From Pseudomonadales bacterium (GTDB lineage: Bacteria > Pseudomonadota > Gammaproteobacteria > Pseudomonadales > UBA5862), in the NCBI GenBank assembly GCA_024234215.1, contig JACKOQ010000004.1, positions 62,001-126,000 of the forward strand: a DNA stretch of 64,000 nucleotides. Reading direction: 5' to 3'. A program made the position numbers and the translations under genes. This document shows positions 17,715 through 28,400 of this stretch, one piece after another. Numbering within the stretch: position 1 is the stretch's first letter; each line of letters begins with the position of its first letter. A model generated the notes under the pieces. That model saw only the letters and a list, made by a program, of their open reading frames with translations, ran no database searches and had not been told where the DNA came from.

Positions 17715-20417
17715 CTAGCCCTGTGACTGGGCATCGAGCTGAGCGCAGAGTGTCTGCTTGAGCCGTTGACAGATGACCGGGTCGGCAATCGGCTGGCGGT
17801 TCTTGTCGGTGATGAAAAAGACATCATCGATGCGCTCGCCCAGTGTGGCGATCTTCGCCTTCAGCAGGTAGATGTCGAACTCCATGAAGATCTGCCCGAT
17901 GCGCGCCAGCAGGCCGGGGCGGTCGGCGGTGATCACTTCGAGCACGGTGTGGTTCTTGATGGCGTCGGTGTAGAGCAGCACCTCGGTCGGAATCGGGAAC
18001 TGCTTCAACTGGCGACGCACATGGCGACGCACCACATGCGGGTAGAGGGTCGGATCGGCCAGATCCTGCGTCAGCCGCTGCGTGATCTGCTGAAGCAGTC
18101 GTCGGTCGTTGATCAGCGGCCGTCCCTCTTCATCCAGCACGTAATAGGTGTTGAGCGCCATGTCGTTGTCGGAGGTGATGATGCGCGCATCCTGGATGCT
18201 GAGCGAGAGCTGCTCCATGGCGGCGGCGATGGCGGCGAACAGGTTGGCCTGGTTGCGGGTGTAGATGAAGAGCTGGGTGGCCTCGTCGAACTGGCGACTC
18301 GGGGTCTCCTTGATCAGCACCAGTGGGCGATCGAGGGTGGCGTGGGCATGGATCGCGGCCGTGTGCCAGGCAATGTCGGCAGCGCTTTCGCGCAGAAAAT
18401 AGTCCTCGCCGAGGTTGCGCCAGATCTCCTGCGCCGCGCTGAGTGACACTTCTGCCTGCTGCAGCAGCTGCAGCGCCTCACTCTGGGTCTCGGTGATGCG
18501 CTCCTGCTTGTCCACCATGTTTTCCAGACCACGCCGCAGTGCACGGCGGGTCTCGGTGTAGAGCTGGCGCATCAGGCTGGCGCGCCAACTGTTCCACAGC
18601 ACGTGGTTGGTGGCGTTGATGTCGGCCACCGTGAGCAGATAGAGGTAGTCGAGCCGCTGCAGGTCGCGGACCTGGCTGGCAAAATGGTGGATGGTCTCCG
18701 GGTCGGAAATGTCGCAACGCTGGGCGGTCATCGACATCAGCAGGTGCGACTGTACCAGCCAGACCACCAGGTTGGTGTCACGCTGGCTCAGGCCGTGGCG
18801 CTGACAGAAGGACTCGGCATCGCTGGCGCCAAGGGTGGAGTGGTCGCCGCCGCGCCCCTTGGCGATGTCGTGGTAGAGCCCGGCGATGTAGAGCAGCTCG
18901 TACTTCTCGATGTTGGGCACGATCATCGAGACCAGTGCGTACTGTGCTTCGGTGCTGCCGTTCTTGAAGCGGCGCAGGTTGCGGATCAGCAGCAGCGTGT
19001 GGGCGTCGACCGTGTAGATGTGAAACAGGTCGTGCTGCATCTGGCCGATGACGCGACCGAACTCCGGCAGGTAGCGGCCGAGAATGCCGTAACGCTGCAT
19101 CCGTTGCAGTTGGGTGACCAGGAAGTGTGGCGAGCGCAGCAACTCCATGAACAGGGCCGTGACCTGCGGATCGTTGCGCAGGGCCTCATCGATCAGATGG
19201 CTGTGGCGGCGGATCAGACGAATGGTGGTGGCGCGCACGCCCTGGATGTCGGGGCGGTTGCCGAGAATGACGAAGATCTCCAGCAGGGTGCGTGGTTCCT
19301 CCTGGAACAGCGTCGAGCGGCTCACTTCGATGAAGTTGTTGCGCAGCCGAAAGCGCTCGTTCAGCGTCTCGATTTCGATGGGTTGATGGTCGATCTGTCG
19401 CAGTACGCCCTCTTCGATGTGTTGCAGCAGAATCTCGTTGAAATCGCTGACGTTTTGCGCAGTTCGATAGTACTCCTGCATGAAGTTCTCGACCGACAGC
19501 TTGTTCGGATCATCATGAAAGCCAAACAGCTCGGCCAGCGTGCGCTGGTGCTCGAACAGCAGCCGCTCCTCGGCGCGACGGGCCAGCATGTGCAGCCCCC
19601 AACGGATGCGCCACAGCATCCGCCGTGCCGCTTCGAGCTGGTTGAATTCATCGGGTGACAACAACCCCAGTGCAATCAGATCCTGATCCTGCCGTGCGCC
19701 CAGCAGCCGCTTGGCGATCCAGTGGATGGTCTGAAGATCGCGCAGACCGCCCGGCGAGCCCTTGAGGTTGGGCTCGAGGTTGAATTCGGTGTCGTAGTAC
19801 TTTTCGTGACGACGCTGCTGTTCGGTGAACTTGGCACGAAAGAACTCCGCCGGCGGCCACATCTGATCAGGACCGAGCGCGACATGCAGGCGCAGCATCA
19901 GCTCCGGTTCACCATCGAGCACCCGTGATTCGATCAGATTGGTCAGCACCGTGACATCGAGCCGGGCCTGCTGCATGCACTCATTGAGGCTGCGCACGCT
20001 GTAACCGACGTTGAGCTTGATGTCGAACAGCAGGGTCACGAAGTGGGTGATGGCTGACTGAAGCTGTTGCTGATCCTCCTGTTCCAGCAGGATCAGCAGG
20101 TCGATGTCGGAGTGGGGATGCAGTTGCGCCCGGCCATAGCCGCCCACCGCCACCAGCAACAGGGCGCCTTCATCGGCGCTGGCCTGCAGACCCGAGGCCC
20201 GCCAGGCGATCAGGATCAGCCGATCGATGAAGTGGGCGCGGACCGACACCAGGTGGTCGATGTCGAACTGCTGCCGGAAGGCTTCGTGCAGCAGGGCGTC
20301 AGCATCATCGAGGGCGGTGCGCAGCGCTTTGATCAGGTTGGGTGACTCGGGCGTCAGCGCGTCGAGCAGTTGATCGAGCTGCTGTTCGAGTCGGCTGGCA
20401 GCCAACGGAGCGTTCAT
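17715..20417 (-). CDS. glnD: [Protein-PII] uridylyltransferase / uridylyl-removing enzyme
   Basis: This 900-residue bifunctional nitrogen sensor modifies PII. Domains in order are a nucleotidyltransferase (VGGYGRAQLHPHSDIDLLIL, about residue 90), a linker with GGLRDLQTIHWI, a metal-dependent HD hydrolase (LYHDIAKGRGGDHS, about residue 520) and two C-terminal ACT domains (TRNQANLFAAIAAAMEQ; ADRPGLLARIGQIFMEFDIY). Length is typical. The start is 10 nt after the map stop. Confidence 0.97.
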   Translation of the reverse strand: MNAPLAASRLEQQLDQLLDALTPESPNLIKALRTALDDADALLHEAFRQQFDIDHLVSVRAHFIDRLILIAWRASGLQASADEGALLLVAVGGYGRAQLHPHSDIDLLILLEQEDQQQLQSAITHFVTLLFDIKLNVGYSVRSLNECMQQARLDVTVLTNLIESRVLDGEPELMLRLHVALGPDQMWPPAEFFRAKFTEQQRRHEKYYDTEFNLEPNLKGSPGGLRDLQTIHWIAKRLLGARQDQDLIALGLLSPDEFNQLEAARRMLWRIRWGLHMLARRAEERLLFEHQRTLAELFGFHDDPNKLSVENFMQEYYRTAQNVSDFNEILLQHIEEGVLRQIDHQPIEIETLNERFRLRNNFIEVSRSTLFQEEPRTLLEIFVILGNRPDIQGVRATTIRLIRRHSHLIDEALRNDPQVTALFMELLRSPHFLVTQLQRMQRYGILGRYLPEFGRVIGQMQHDLFHIYTVDAHTLLLIRNLRRFKNGSTEAQYALVSMIVPNIEKYELLYIAGLYHDIAKGRGGDHSTLGASDAESFCQRHGLSQRDTNLVVWLVQSHLLMSMTAQRCDISDPETIHHFASQVRDLQRLDYLYLLTVADINATNHVLWNSWRASLMRQLYTETRRALRRGLENMVDKQERITETQSEALQLLQQAEVSLSAAQEIWRNLGEDYFLRESAADIAWHTAAIHAHATLDRPLVLIKETPSRQFDEATQLFIYTRNQANLFAAIAAAMEQLSLSIQDARIITSDNDMALNTYYVLDEEGRPLINDRRLLQQITQRLTQDLADPTLYPHVVRRHVRRQLKQFPIPTEVLLYTDAIKNHTVLEVITADRPGLLARIGQIFMEFDIYLLKAKIATLGERIDDVFFITDKNRQPIADPVICQRLKQTLCAQLDAQSQG

Positions 20418-20427
20418 CGAGGTCTGC

Positions 20428-21204
20428 TCATTCGATCACTTCGCCCTGACGCAGCGTCAGCACCTCGCAGCCATCTTCCGTCAGCAGCAGCGTGTGTTCC
20501 CACTGGGCGCTGTATTTTCGATCCTTGGTGATCACCGTCCACTGGTCGGGCAGCAGGGTGACATGGCGCTTGCCGGCATTGAGCATCGGCTCGATGGTGA
20601 AGGTCATGCCCGGCTCCAGCGCCATGCCGGTGTTGGGGGTGCCATAGTGGAGCACCTGCGGCTCTTCATGAAAGATCTTGCCGATGCCATGGCCGCAGTA
20701 CTCCCGCACCACCGAAAAGTGGTTCGACTCGGCGTGGGTCTGGATCACGTGACCGATGTCGCCCAGCCGCACGCCCGGACGCAACAGGCGGATGGCACGA
20801 TAGAGGCACTCCTGGGCCACCTGTACCAGCCGCCGGTTCAATATCGAGGGTTCGCCGATGAAGAACATCATGCTGGTGTCGCCGTGGTAGCCATCCTTGA
20901 TCACGGTGATGTCGAGGTTGATGCAGTCGCCGTTTTTCAGGATCTTGTCGTCGCTCGGGATGCCATGGCAGACCACATGGTTCACCGAGGTGCAGATCGA
21001 CTTGGGAAAACCGTTGTAGTTCAGCGGTGCCGGGATCGCCTTTTGCACATTGACGATGTGGTCATGGCAGATGCGGTCCAGCTCGCCGGTGCTGACGCCG
21101 GGCTGGACATGGGGCGCGATCATCTCCAGCACTTCGGCGGCGAGGCGCCCGGCGACGCGCATCTTTTCGATCTCGTCGGGGCGCTTGATCAGGGTCGATT
21201 TCAT
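20428..21204 (-). CDS. map: Methionine aminopeptidase, type I
   Basis: The cytosolic dinuclear-metal peptidase removes the initiator Met. I choose ATG 21204 (258 aa); a GTG two codons upstream is also open. The five metal ligands are visible in CINLDITVIKDGYHGDTSMMF (two Asp), REYCGHGIGKIFHEEP (His), MTFTIEPML (Glu) and AQWEHTLLL (Glu). It is upstream of glnD. rpsB, often divergent from map, is not adjacent here; gltX is. Confidence 0.96.
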   Translation of the reverse strand: MKSTLIKRPDEIEKMRVAGRLAAEVLEMIAPHVQPGVSTGELDRICHDHIVNVQKAIPAPLNYNGFPKSICTSVNHVVCHGIPSDDKILKNGDCINLDITVIKDGYHGDTSMMFFIGEPSILNRRLVQVAQECLYRAIRLLRPGVRLGDIGHVIQTHAESNHFSVVREYCGHGIGKIFHEEPQVLHYGTPNTGMALEPGMTFTIEPMLNAGKRHVTLLPDQWTVITKDRKYSAQWEHTLLLTEDGCEVLTLRQGEVIE

Positions 21205-21280
21205 CAGCACGCTGCGGCTCGCTCTTGGAAGGTGAAAATGGGTTCAGTGTAACAAAAGATGGCGGCTGTTCTGGAGCCCG

Positions 21281-22798
<1,518 letters not shown>

Positions 22799-23075
22799 CG
22801 AGGTTCCAGGGTAAAACAGGATAGAGGATGTATCAGTAAAGCGACCGATTATATCCCAGCGGCTCTTTTGGGCAGGGCAGCAAGCGGGAGCATACTGTAA
22901 AATGGAAGTATAACCGGCTGATTTTAGTTACAATTAAAAACACAAGGCTGCGGCAGGGGTTGGTCTGCAGATGGGTGGGCATCCATCCATCTGGCGCTGT
23001 TTGCCAATGAACTTCTCCGCGCAGCTCCTGTCCCTTGAACAGAACCCGCACATTTTATTTTCAGTTCCAAGCCCT

Positions 23076-24077
23076 ATGAAGCAACACCTTGTTCCATCTC
23101 GTTTTTCTGCGTTGAATCTGACCCGGGCCAAGCGCTCTTTGCACCTCTGTCTTGGCCTGCTTCTGCTGTTTGGCGTGAATTTGCCGCTTGGCGCATCCGC
23201 CCGCGAGAGCTACCTTGCCCAGAGCAACAACCGGCCCGTGGATCTGGTGGGTGACATTCGCAAGGTGCAGGCGAACCATGAAGACACCCTGCTGGACATT
23301 GCGCGCCGCAATGGTGCGGGCTACTGGGATATGGTGCGGGCCAACCCTGACGTGGATCCCTGGCTACCTGGCAAAGGAACCTTGGTGGTGGTGCCATCGC
23401 GCCACATTCTGCCGCGCACGGCGCGTGACGGGCTGGTGATCAACATCCCCGAACTGCGGCTCTACCAGTACTACCGTGACGGCCAGGGCCGGCAGTGGGT
23501 GCGCAGCTATCCGATCAGTGTCGGACGTTCGGACTGGAAAACACCGGTCGGTACGACGCGGATCGTCGCCAAGCGCGAGAATCCGGCCTGGACTCCCACT
23601 GAATCGGTGCGCAAGGAGCATGCGGCCCGTGGCGACATCCTGCCCAAGGTGGTGCCGGCAGGTCCTGACAACCCCCTGGGGCGCTATGCGATGAACCTGG
23701 GTTTTGAGAGCTACCTGATCCACGGCACCAACCGTCCCTTCGGCATCGGCATGCAGGTGACCCATGGCTGCATGCGGCTCTATCCCGAAGACATTGAGGA
23801 GTTGTTCAAGAGCACGGCTGTTTCGACGCCGGTTCACCTGGTGAATGAGCCGGTCAAGCTTGGCTGGTCCAGCAATTCGCTGTTCCTCGAGGTCCATCTC
23901 AATGAAGAGCAGAAGATGGACAGGAAGCTCTACTACAGTCTCATCGATCAGACGCTGAAGTTGCTGCAGCAAACCCTTGGAGACATCCCGCCCGGCATGG
24001 ACCTGAGCCGTGTCAAGGCTGTCGTCGAGCAGGCGAACGGCCTGCCGCGGCTCATCTGGACGAGACCGACGACCTGA
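23076..24077 (+). CDS. L,D-transpeptidase with LysM-like domain (YbiS/ErfK type)
   Basis: I take ATG 23076 (333 aa), giving a signal peptide (LCLGLLLLFGVNLPLGASA); the frame is open to 22971 but those residues look non-coding. A LysM-like peptidoglycan-binding module follows (about residues 60-110, DTLLDIARRNGAGYWDMVRA). The YkuD catalytic domain has HGTNRPFGIGMQVTHGCMRL, with the nucleophile Cys in THGCMR. This class makes 3-3 cross-links or attaches Braun-type lipoprotein to DAP, which is suggestive because a lipoprotein gene follows convergently. No strong ribosome site is seen. Confidence 0.9.
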   Translation: MKQHLVPSRFSALNLTRAKRSLHLCLGLLLLFGVNLPLGASARESYLAQSNNRPVDLVGDIRKVQANHEDTLLDIARRNGAGYWDMVRANPDVDPWLPGKGTLVVVPSRHILPRTARDGLVINIPELRLYQYYRDGQGRQWVRSYPISVGRSDWKTPVGTTRIVAKRENPAWTPTESVRKEHAARGDILPKVVPAGPDNPLGRYAMNLGFESYLIHGTNRPFGIGMQVTHGCMRLYPEDIEELFKSTAVSTPVHLVNEPVKLGWSSNSLFLEVHLNEEQKMDRKLYYSLIDQTLKLLQQTLGDIPPGMDLSRVKAVVEQANGLPRLIWTRPTT

Positions 24078-24140
24078 TGAGGCTTTGAATCCAGATAAGT
24101 CCGCGCGTTCTGTCGCGCCGCCATGGAAAAGGCAATAAAA

Positions 24141-24170
24141 AAGGCCGCAGGCATCAAGCGCTGCGGCCTT
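24141..24170 (-). terminator. Rho-independent terminator of the OprI-like lipoprotein gene
   Basis: AAGGCCGCAG (24141-24150) and CTGCGGCCTT (24161-24170) form a perfect 10-bp stem with a 10-nt loop. On the minus strand it is followed by TTTTTTATT, 16 nt past the lipoprotein stop. It may also stop the convergent transpeptidase transcript. Confidence 0.9.
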
Positions 24171-24185
24171 TTGAAGCAGGGTCGA

Positions 24186-24476
24186 TTATTTGGACATCGA
24201 CTTCTTGTACATCCGGCTCAGCTTCTCGTCGGTCGCGTTGGCTTTGCTCAGCGCTTCGTTGGCGGTTGCCTGCGCCTGGTTGGCAGCGGACAGAGCCTGG
24301 TCAGCCTTGCGATCCGCAGCGGAAGCGGTGGCGCTGGCTTCTTGGGCTGCAGCCAGTGCTTTCTGAGCGTCAGCGGCAGCCTGGTCGATTTTTTCGTTGC
24401 TGGAACAGCCGCCGAGCAGCAACAGGCTGCCGAGTGCGACGGTTGCAAACGTCAAGGATTTTTTGGTGTTGCTCAT
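24186..24476 (-). CDS. Lpp/OprI-type major outer-membrane lipoprotein
   Basis: The 96-residue protein has a lipoprotein signal peptide with lipobox LLLGGC. It continues with a long Ala-rich heptad-repeat coiled coil (KIDQAAADAQKALAAAQEAS and following) and ends in MYKKSMSK, whose terminal Lys is the residue that Braun-type lipoproteins link to peptidoglycan. AGGAAA precedes the ATG. It closely resembles Pseudomonas OprI in layout and length. Confidence 0.9.
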   Translation of the reverse strand: MSNTKKSLTFATVALGSLLLLGGCSSNEKIDQAAADAQKALAAAQEASATASAADRKADQALSAANQAQATANEALSKANATDEKLSRMYKKSMSK

Positions 24477-24532
24477 CGGTCATTTCCTTTTGGGGTAGTA
24501 AAAGGGTTCAGGTTCAAGACGGGCGGTATTCT

Positions 24533-24556
24533 CTTGAATTCAGTCGTTGAATTCAA
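24533..24556. repeat. Two TTGAATTCA palindromic repeats upstream of the lipoprotein gene
   Basis: TTGAATTCA occurs at 24534-24542 and again at 24547-24555, each containing the 8-bp palindrome TGAATTCA. They lie 58-80 nt upstream of the lipoprotein ATG, between the divergent lipoprotein and purU genes, and could be a tandem operator. No regulator is known to me for this sequence. Confidence 0.35.
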
Positions 24557-24748
24557 TAGAGGTTGGATGGAAAAAGTGATTCAGGACATATTTTGTGTTG
24601 GAGATATATCGAAAGAGCACTTTCACCTTCTCTTCCGCCCGGCTTTCAGATAGACACGGTTTTCGTGAGCTGGTTCCCGCTGTTGCAGTTAAAATGCGAC
24701 GGCTTCCGTTTTTGATCTCAACAGGCGCGCGACAGGCCTTGGAGTCTC

Positions 24749-25603
24749 ATGTCACACAGCTATCGCTTGATTCTGGGTTGTCCGGACCGAGTGGGGATCG
24801 TCGCGGCGGTCAGCCGCTTCATCGCCGAGCGGGACGGCTGGATCATCGAGGCCGATCAGTACTCTGATCCGGCCAGCCACCACTTCTTCATGCGTGTCGT
24901 GATTCGGGCTGAATCACTGAACTGCCCCCTCGATCAGTTTCGTCGGGATTTTGTCGAGGTGGCAGCCCGTTATGAGATGAACTGGCGGCTGCACGACTCG
25001 GCGCAGCGGCAGCGGGTGGCGATTCTGGCCAGCCGTGAGTCCCACTGCCTCTATGACCTGCTGCATCGCTGGAAGGATGGCGAACTGCTGTTCGATCTTC
25101 CCTGCGTGATCGGCAATCATGACCATTTGGCCGAGGCAGTGGAGTGGCATGGTGTACCGTTCTACCATGTGCCGATGGAACCGGCCCGCAAGCAGGCCGG
25201 TTTTGACCGCATCCATCTGCTGTTGCAGCAGCATCGGGTGGATGTGGTGGTGCTGGCGCGCTTCATGCAGATTCTGCCGAACGTGCTGTGTCAGCACTAT
25301 GCCGGGCAGATCATCAACATTCATCACAGTTTTCTGCCTTCGTTCATTGGCGCCAAGCCTTACCATCAGGCAGCCGAGCGTGGCGTCAAGCTGGTCGGCG
25401 CCACCTGCCACTATGTCACCGAGGCGCTCGATGCCGGTCCGATCATCGAGCAGGATGTGGTGCGGGTTTCGCACCACGACACCATCGAAGACATGATCCG
25501 CTTGGGGCGCGATGTAGAGAAGCAGGTTCTGGCGCGTGGACTGCGTTATCACCTGGAAGACCGGGCGCTGATCCACGGCAACAAGACGGTGATTTTCGCC
25601 TGA
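24749..25603 (+). CDS. purU: Formyltetrahydrofolate deformylase
   Basis: This 284-residue enzyme hydrolyses 10-formyl-THF to formate and THF, supplying formate for PurT. An N-terminal ACT domain (SYRLILGCPDRVGIVAAVSR) is followed by a formyltransferase-fold domain. The domain contains IGNHDHLAEAVEWHGVPFYH, the catalytic-type IINIHHSFLPSFIGAKPYHQ and GATCHYVTEALDAGPIIEQD. GGAG lies before the ATG. Confidence 0.96.
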   Translation: MSHSYRLILGCPDRVGIVAAVSRFIAERDGWIIEADQYSDPASHHFFMRVVIRAESLNCPLDQFRRDFVEVAARYEMNWRLHDSAQRQRVAILASRESHCLYDLLHRWKDGELLFDLPCVIGNHDHLAEAVEWHGVPFYHVPMEPARKQAGFDRIHLLLQQHRVDVVVLARFMQILPNVLCQHYAGQIINIHHSFLPSFIGAKPYHQAAERGVKLVGATCHYVTEALDAGPIIEQDVVRVSHHDTIEDMIRLGRDVEKQVLARGLRYHLEDRALIHGNKTVIFA

Positions 25604-25642
25604 TCCACCCCACCCGCCGAGGAGAGGCGGTCCGGAGCGCTG

Positions 25643-26107
25643 TCACTCCAGTGGCAGCTCGGTTCTGTCCACCACGCTGCGCAATACAAAGCTGGAGTGA
25701 ACACCGCTTACGCCATCGATGCGCGTGATCCGGTTCAGCAGCAGCGTCTGGTAGGCATCCATGTCGTGCACCAGCACCTTGAGTTGATAGTCCGCCTCCT
25801 GTCCGGTGATCAGCAGGCACTCCACGACATGCGGTATTTCTCTGATTTTGCTTTCAAAATTCTCAAAACGTTCTGGAGTGTGACGATCCATCGAAATGTG
25901 GATCAGCGCCATCAGCGTGAGTCCGAGCCGCTTGGCGTCGAGCAGGGCGCGATAGCCGCTGATGATGCCGTTCTGTTCGAGGCTGCGCACCCGGCGCAGG
26001 CAAGGGGAGGGCGAGAGTCCCACCTGATCGGCCAGCTCCTGGTTGCTGATGCGTCCCTGATGTTGCAAGAGGGTCAGAATGGCGCGGTCATGACGATCAA
26101 GGGTCAT
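25643..26107 (-). CDS. Lrp/AsnC-family transcriptional regulator
   Basis: From ATG 26107 (154 aa) there is an N-terminal winged helix-turn-helix (DRAILTLLQHQGRISNQELA; GLSPSPCLRRVRSLEQNGII) and a C-terminal RAM/ligand-binding domain (GQEADYQLKVLVHDMDAYQT). An ATG 15 codons upstream is less likely. It is divergent from leuA across a 208-bp AT-rich region, so local autoregulation and control of leuA by an amino acid is plausible but unproven. Confidence 0.92.
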   Translation of the reverse strand: MTLDRHDRAILTLLQHQGRISNQELADQVGLSPSPCLRRVRSLEQNGIISGYRALLDAKRLGLTLMALIHISMDRHTPERFENFESKIREIPHVVECLLITGQEADYQLKVLVHDMDAYQTLLLNRITRIDGVSGVHSSFVLRSVVDRTELPLE

Positions 26108-26315
26108 GGTTGTCTTCTCGGGTTGATTGTTGGAATAAATATCATCAAACAAGCCAATTTTCGCAATTATATTGCCATATATCAGCTTTTGATTGGTTGA
26201 TTAGCAATCTTCTGCCGCCGCAGATGCCTTATGATGTTCCGGTGGAAGTGCCGTTCGACAGCGCCTCTGTTGTGGTCGGCGCGCTGCCGATGCCCATCTT
26301 TGTCAGGAGAGTGCC
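26108..26315. promoter_or_regulatory. AT-rich divergent promoter region between Lrp-type gene and leuA
   Basis: The 208-bp region is markedly more AT-rich than its flanks at 26120-26210, as Lrp-family targets often are. No leucine-rich leader peptide or attenuator stem precedes leuA. AGGAGA lies 6 nt upstream of the leuA ATG. Confidence 0.4.
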
Positions 26316-27983
26316 ATGAGCCAGTTTGACCATCGCAAATACCGTCCGATTGCTGCGATCGACCTGCCGCACCGGCAGTGGCCCAGTCGCAGCTTCACCA
26401 AGGCGCCAAAGTGGGCCAGTGTCGACCTGCGTGATGGCAACCAGGCGCTGCTGGAGCCGATGAATGTCATGCAGAAGCAGCGGATGTGGGCGCTGTTGGT
26501 CAAGCTCGGCTTCAAGGAGATCGAGGTCGGATTCCCCTCGGCCAGCCAGCTTGACTATGACTTCGTGCGCTGGCTGATCGAGGCTGAGCAGATTCCTGAC
26601 GATGTCACCGTTCAGGTGCTGGTGCAGGCGCGCGAAGATCTGATCGTGCGCACCTTCGAAGCGCTGGTCGGTGTGCGACGAGCGATTGTCCATGTCTACA
26701 ACTCCACCTCGCCAGCGCAGCGTGAACGGGTGTTCGGGCTGGATCGCGCCGGCGTTGCTGAGATCGCTCGGCAGGGTGCGCTCTGGGTGCAGCGTGAGGC
26801 CGCCAACCACCCGCAGACCGACTGGTGCTTTCAATACAGCCCGGAGAGCTTTTCCAATACAGAAGTTGATTACGCCGTGGAGATTTGCGAGGCGGTGCTC
26901 GATGTCTGGCAGCCCACGCCCGAGCGGCCCTGCATCATCAATCTGCCGAGTACCGTGGAGGTCTCATCGCCCAACCTTTTTGCGGACCAGGTCGAATATT
27001 TCGCCACCCACATCAGCCGGCGTGACAGCATCATCCTGTCGGTCCATACGCACAACGACCGTGGCTGCGCGGTCGCAGCGGCCGAGCTGGCGGTGTTGGC
27101 CGGCGCGGATCGGGTCGAGGGAACACTGCTTGGCAATGGTGAGCGCACTGGCAACATGGACATCGTGACCATGGCGATGAACCTCTACAGTCAGGGCGTC
27201 GATCCGGAGCTTGATCTCTCCAACCCTGACGAAATCATCGAGGTTTATATCGAGTGCAACAACCTGCCGATCCATCCCCGGCATCCCTGGATTGGCGAGT
27301 TGGTCTACACCGCCTTCTCTGGCAGCCATCAGGATGCCATCCGCAAATGTCTTCACCTGCAAAAGCCGGATGAGCCCTGGCAGGTCGCCTACCTGCCGAT
27401 CGATCCGCGTGACATCGGTCGCGACTATCAGGCCGTGGTACGGGTCAACAGTCAGTCAGGAAAGGGCGGGGTCGCCTTTGTGCTCGAGCGCGACTACGGC
27501 CTCATTCTGCCGCGCTGGATGCAGGTTGAACTGGCGCAGCAGGTGCAGGCGCAGAGCGAGCGCCAAGGGGGTATCGTCGAAAGCGCAGCCATCTATCAAC
27601 TGCTGCTTGATCATTTCGTCAATGATCAAAGCCCGGTGCGGCTGCTGGGTTATCGTCTGGATCGCAATGGCCACGACACCATCGAGGCACGATTGAACGA
27701 GGCAGGGCAGAACAGGAGTCTGCTGGGTAGCGGAGATGGGGCAATTTCAGCCTTCATCGATGCATGGAGTCGTCACAGTCAGCAGCAGGTCAGCGTGGTC
27801 GACTACCACGAGCACGCCGTCGGCACCGGCACCGACGCTCAGGCGATCGCCTATGTCCAGTTGAGCATCGAGGGACGGCGTGTCAGTGGGGTTGCGCTCG
27901 ACCAGGATACCGTCAGCGCCTCGCTGAAGGCGGTGTTGTCAGCGCTGAACCGCTATTGGGGCCTGAGTCGGCGGGTGGCCTGA
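26316..27983 (+). CDS. leuA: 2-isopropylmalate synthase (LeuA type 2)
   Basis: This 555-residue enzyme condenses acetyl-CoA and 2-oxoisovalerate, the first committed step of leucine synthesis. The catalytic TIM barrel begins WASVDLRDGNQALLEPM. Metal ligands come from that Asp and SVHTHNDRGCAVAAAELAVL, and the barrel ends with EGTLLGNGERTGNMD. A C-terminal regulatory LeuA dimer domain (about residues 420-550) should confer leucine feedback inhibition. The length and sequence match the type-2 family. Confidence 0.96.
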   Translation: MSQFDHRKYRPIAAIDLPHRQWPSRSFTKAPKWASVDLRDGNQALLEPMNVMQKQRMWALLVKLGFKEIEVGFPSASQLDYDFVRWLIEAEQIPDDVTVQVLVQAREDLIVRTFEALVGVRRAIVHVYNSTSPAQRERVFGLDRAGVAEIARQGALWVQREAANHPQTDWCFQYSPESFSNTEVDYAVEICEAVLDVWQPTPERPCIINLPSTVEVSSPNLFADQVEYFATHISRRDSIILSVHTHNDRGCAVAAAELAVLAGADRVEGTLLGNGERTGNMDIVTMAMNLYSQGVDPELDLSNPDEIIEVYIECNNLPIHPRHPWIGELVYTAFSGSHQDAIRKCLHLQKPDEPWQVAYLPIDPRDIGRDYQAVVRVNSQSGKGGVAFVLERDYGLILPRWMQVELAQQVQAQSERQGGIVESAAIYQLLLDHFVNDQSPVRLLGYRLDRNGHDTIEARLNEAGQNRSLLGSGDGAISAFIDAWSRHSQQQVSVVDYHEHAVGTGTDAQAIAYVQLSIEGRRVSGVALDQDTVSASLKAVLSALNRYWGLSRRVA

Positions 27984-28400
27984 TTGCGCGTCATCGGGGC
28001 AGCTGCAGGTCTGTAATGCGCCAGGTTTCGTGATGTGATTGCATGGCCTGGCGAAGTGCTCTAACCGTTCGATGCTTTGAAAATCAATTGGATCTGTGCA
28101 TATTTTGATCTGATGGCGCGGTTCCTCATGTTTGTCGGAGGATCGGCCGCGATCTGTCCGCCACGGTCGCGGCCGAGTGGTGTTGCGCGGGGTGTTGGTG
28201 AGTTAAAATTTCCATAAGGCAGGGTGCTGCGTGCTTGACAGCAGGGTGTTGCGACGGCATATTCCACCTTAAATTTGTGGGTTATTTGCTAGGCTGGACG
28301 CCTCTCATGAGCGCGGTGCTCTTGTAGGTGGGCCAGTGATTGTCTGGTAGAATTTTACGATAATTACAAAAATCTCAACTTCATCTTCGCAAGAGTCAAC
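27984..28400. other. Intergenic region upstream of the ferredoxin reductase gene
   Basis: These 417 bp hold no supportable ORF. A perfect 10-bp inverted repeat (TCGGCCGCGA at 28143-28152, TCGCGGCCGA at 28167-28176) lies in the middle; with no T-tract it is a possible regulator site or a weak leuA terminator. AT-rich DNA at 28190-28280 and 28330-28395 is the likely promoter zone for the P450 electron-transfer genes. Confidence 0.45.

Noticed and set aside
26150..26315. Leucine leader peptide/attenuator before leuA
   Set aside because: Short frames in the region have no run of Leu codons and no terminator-antiterminator pair.
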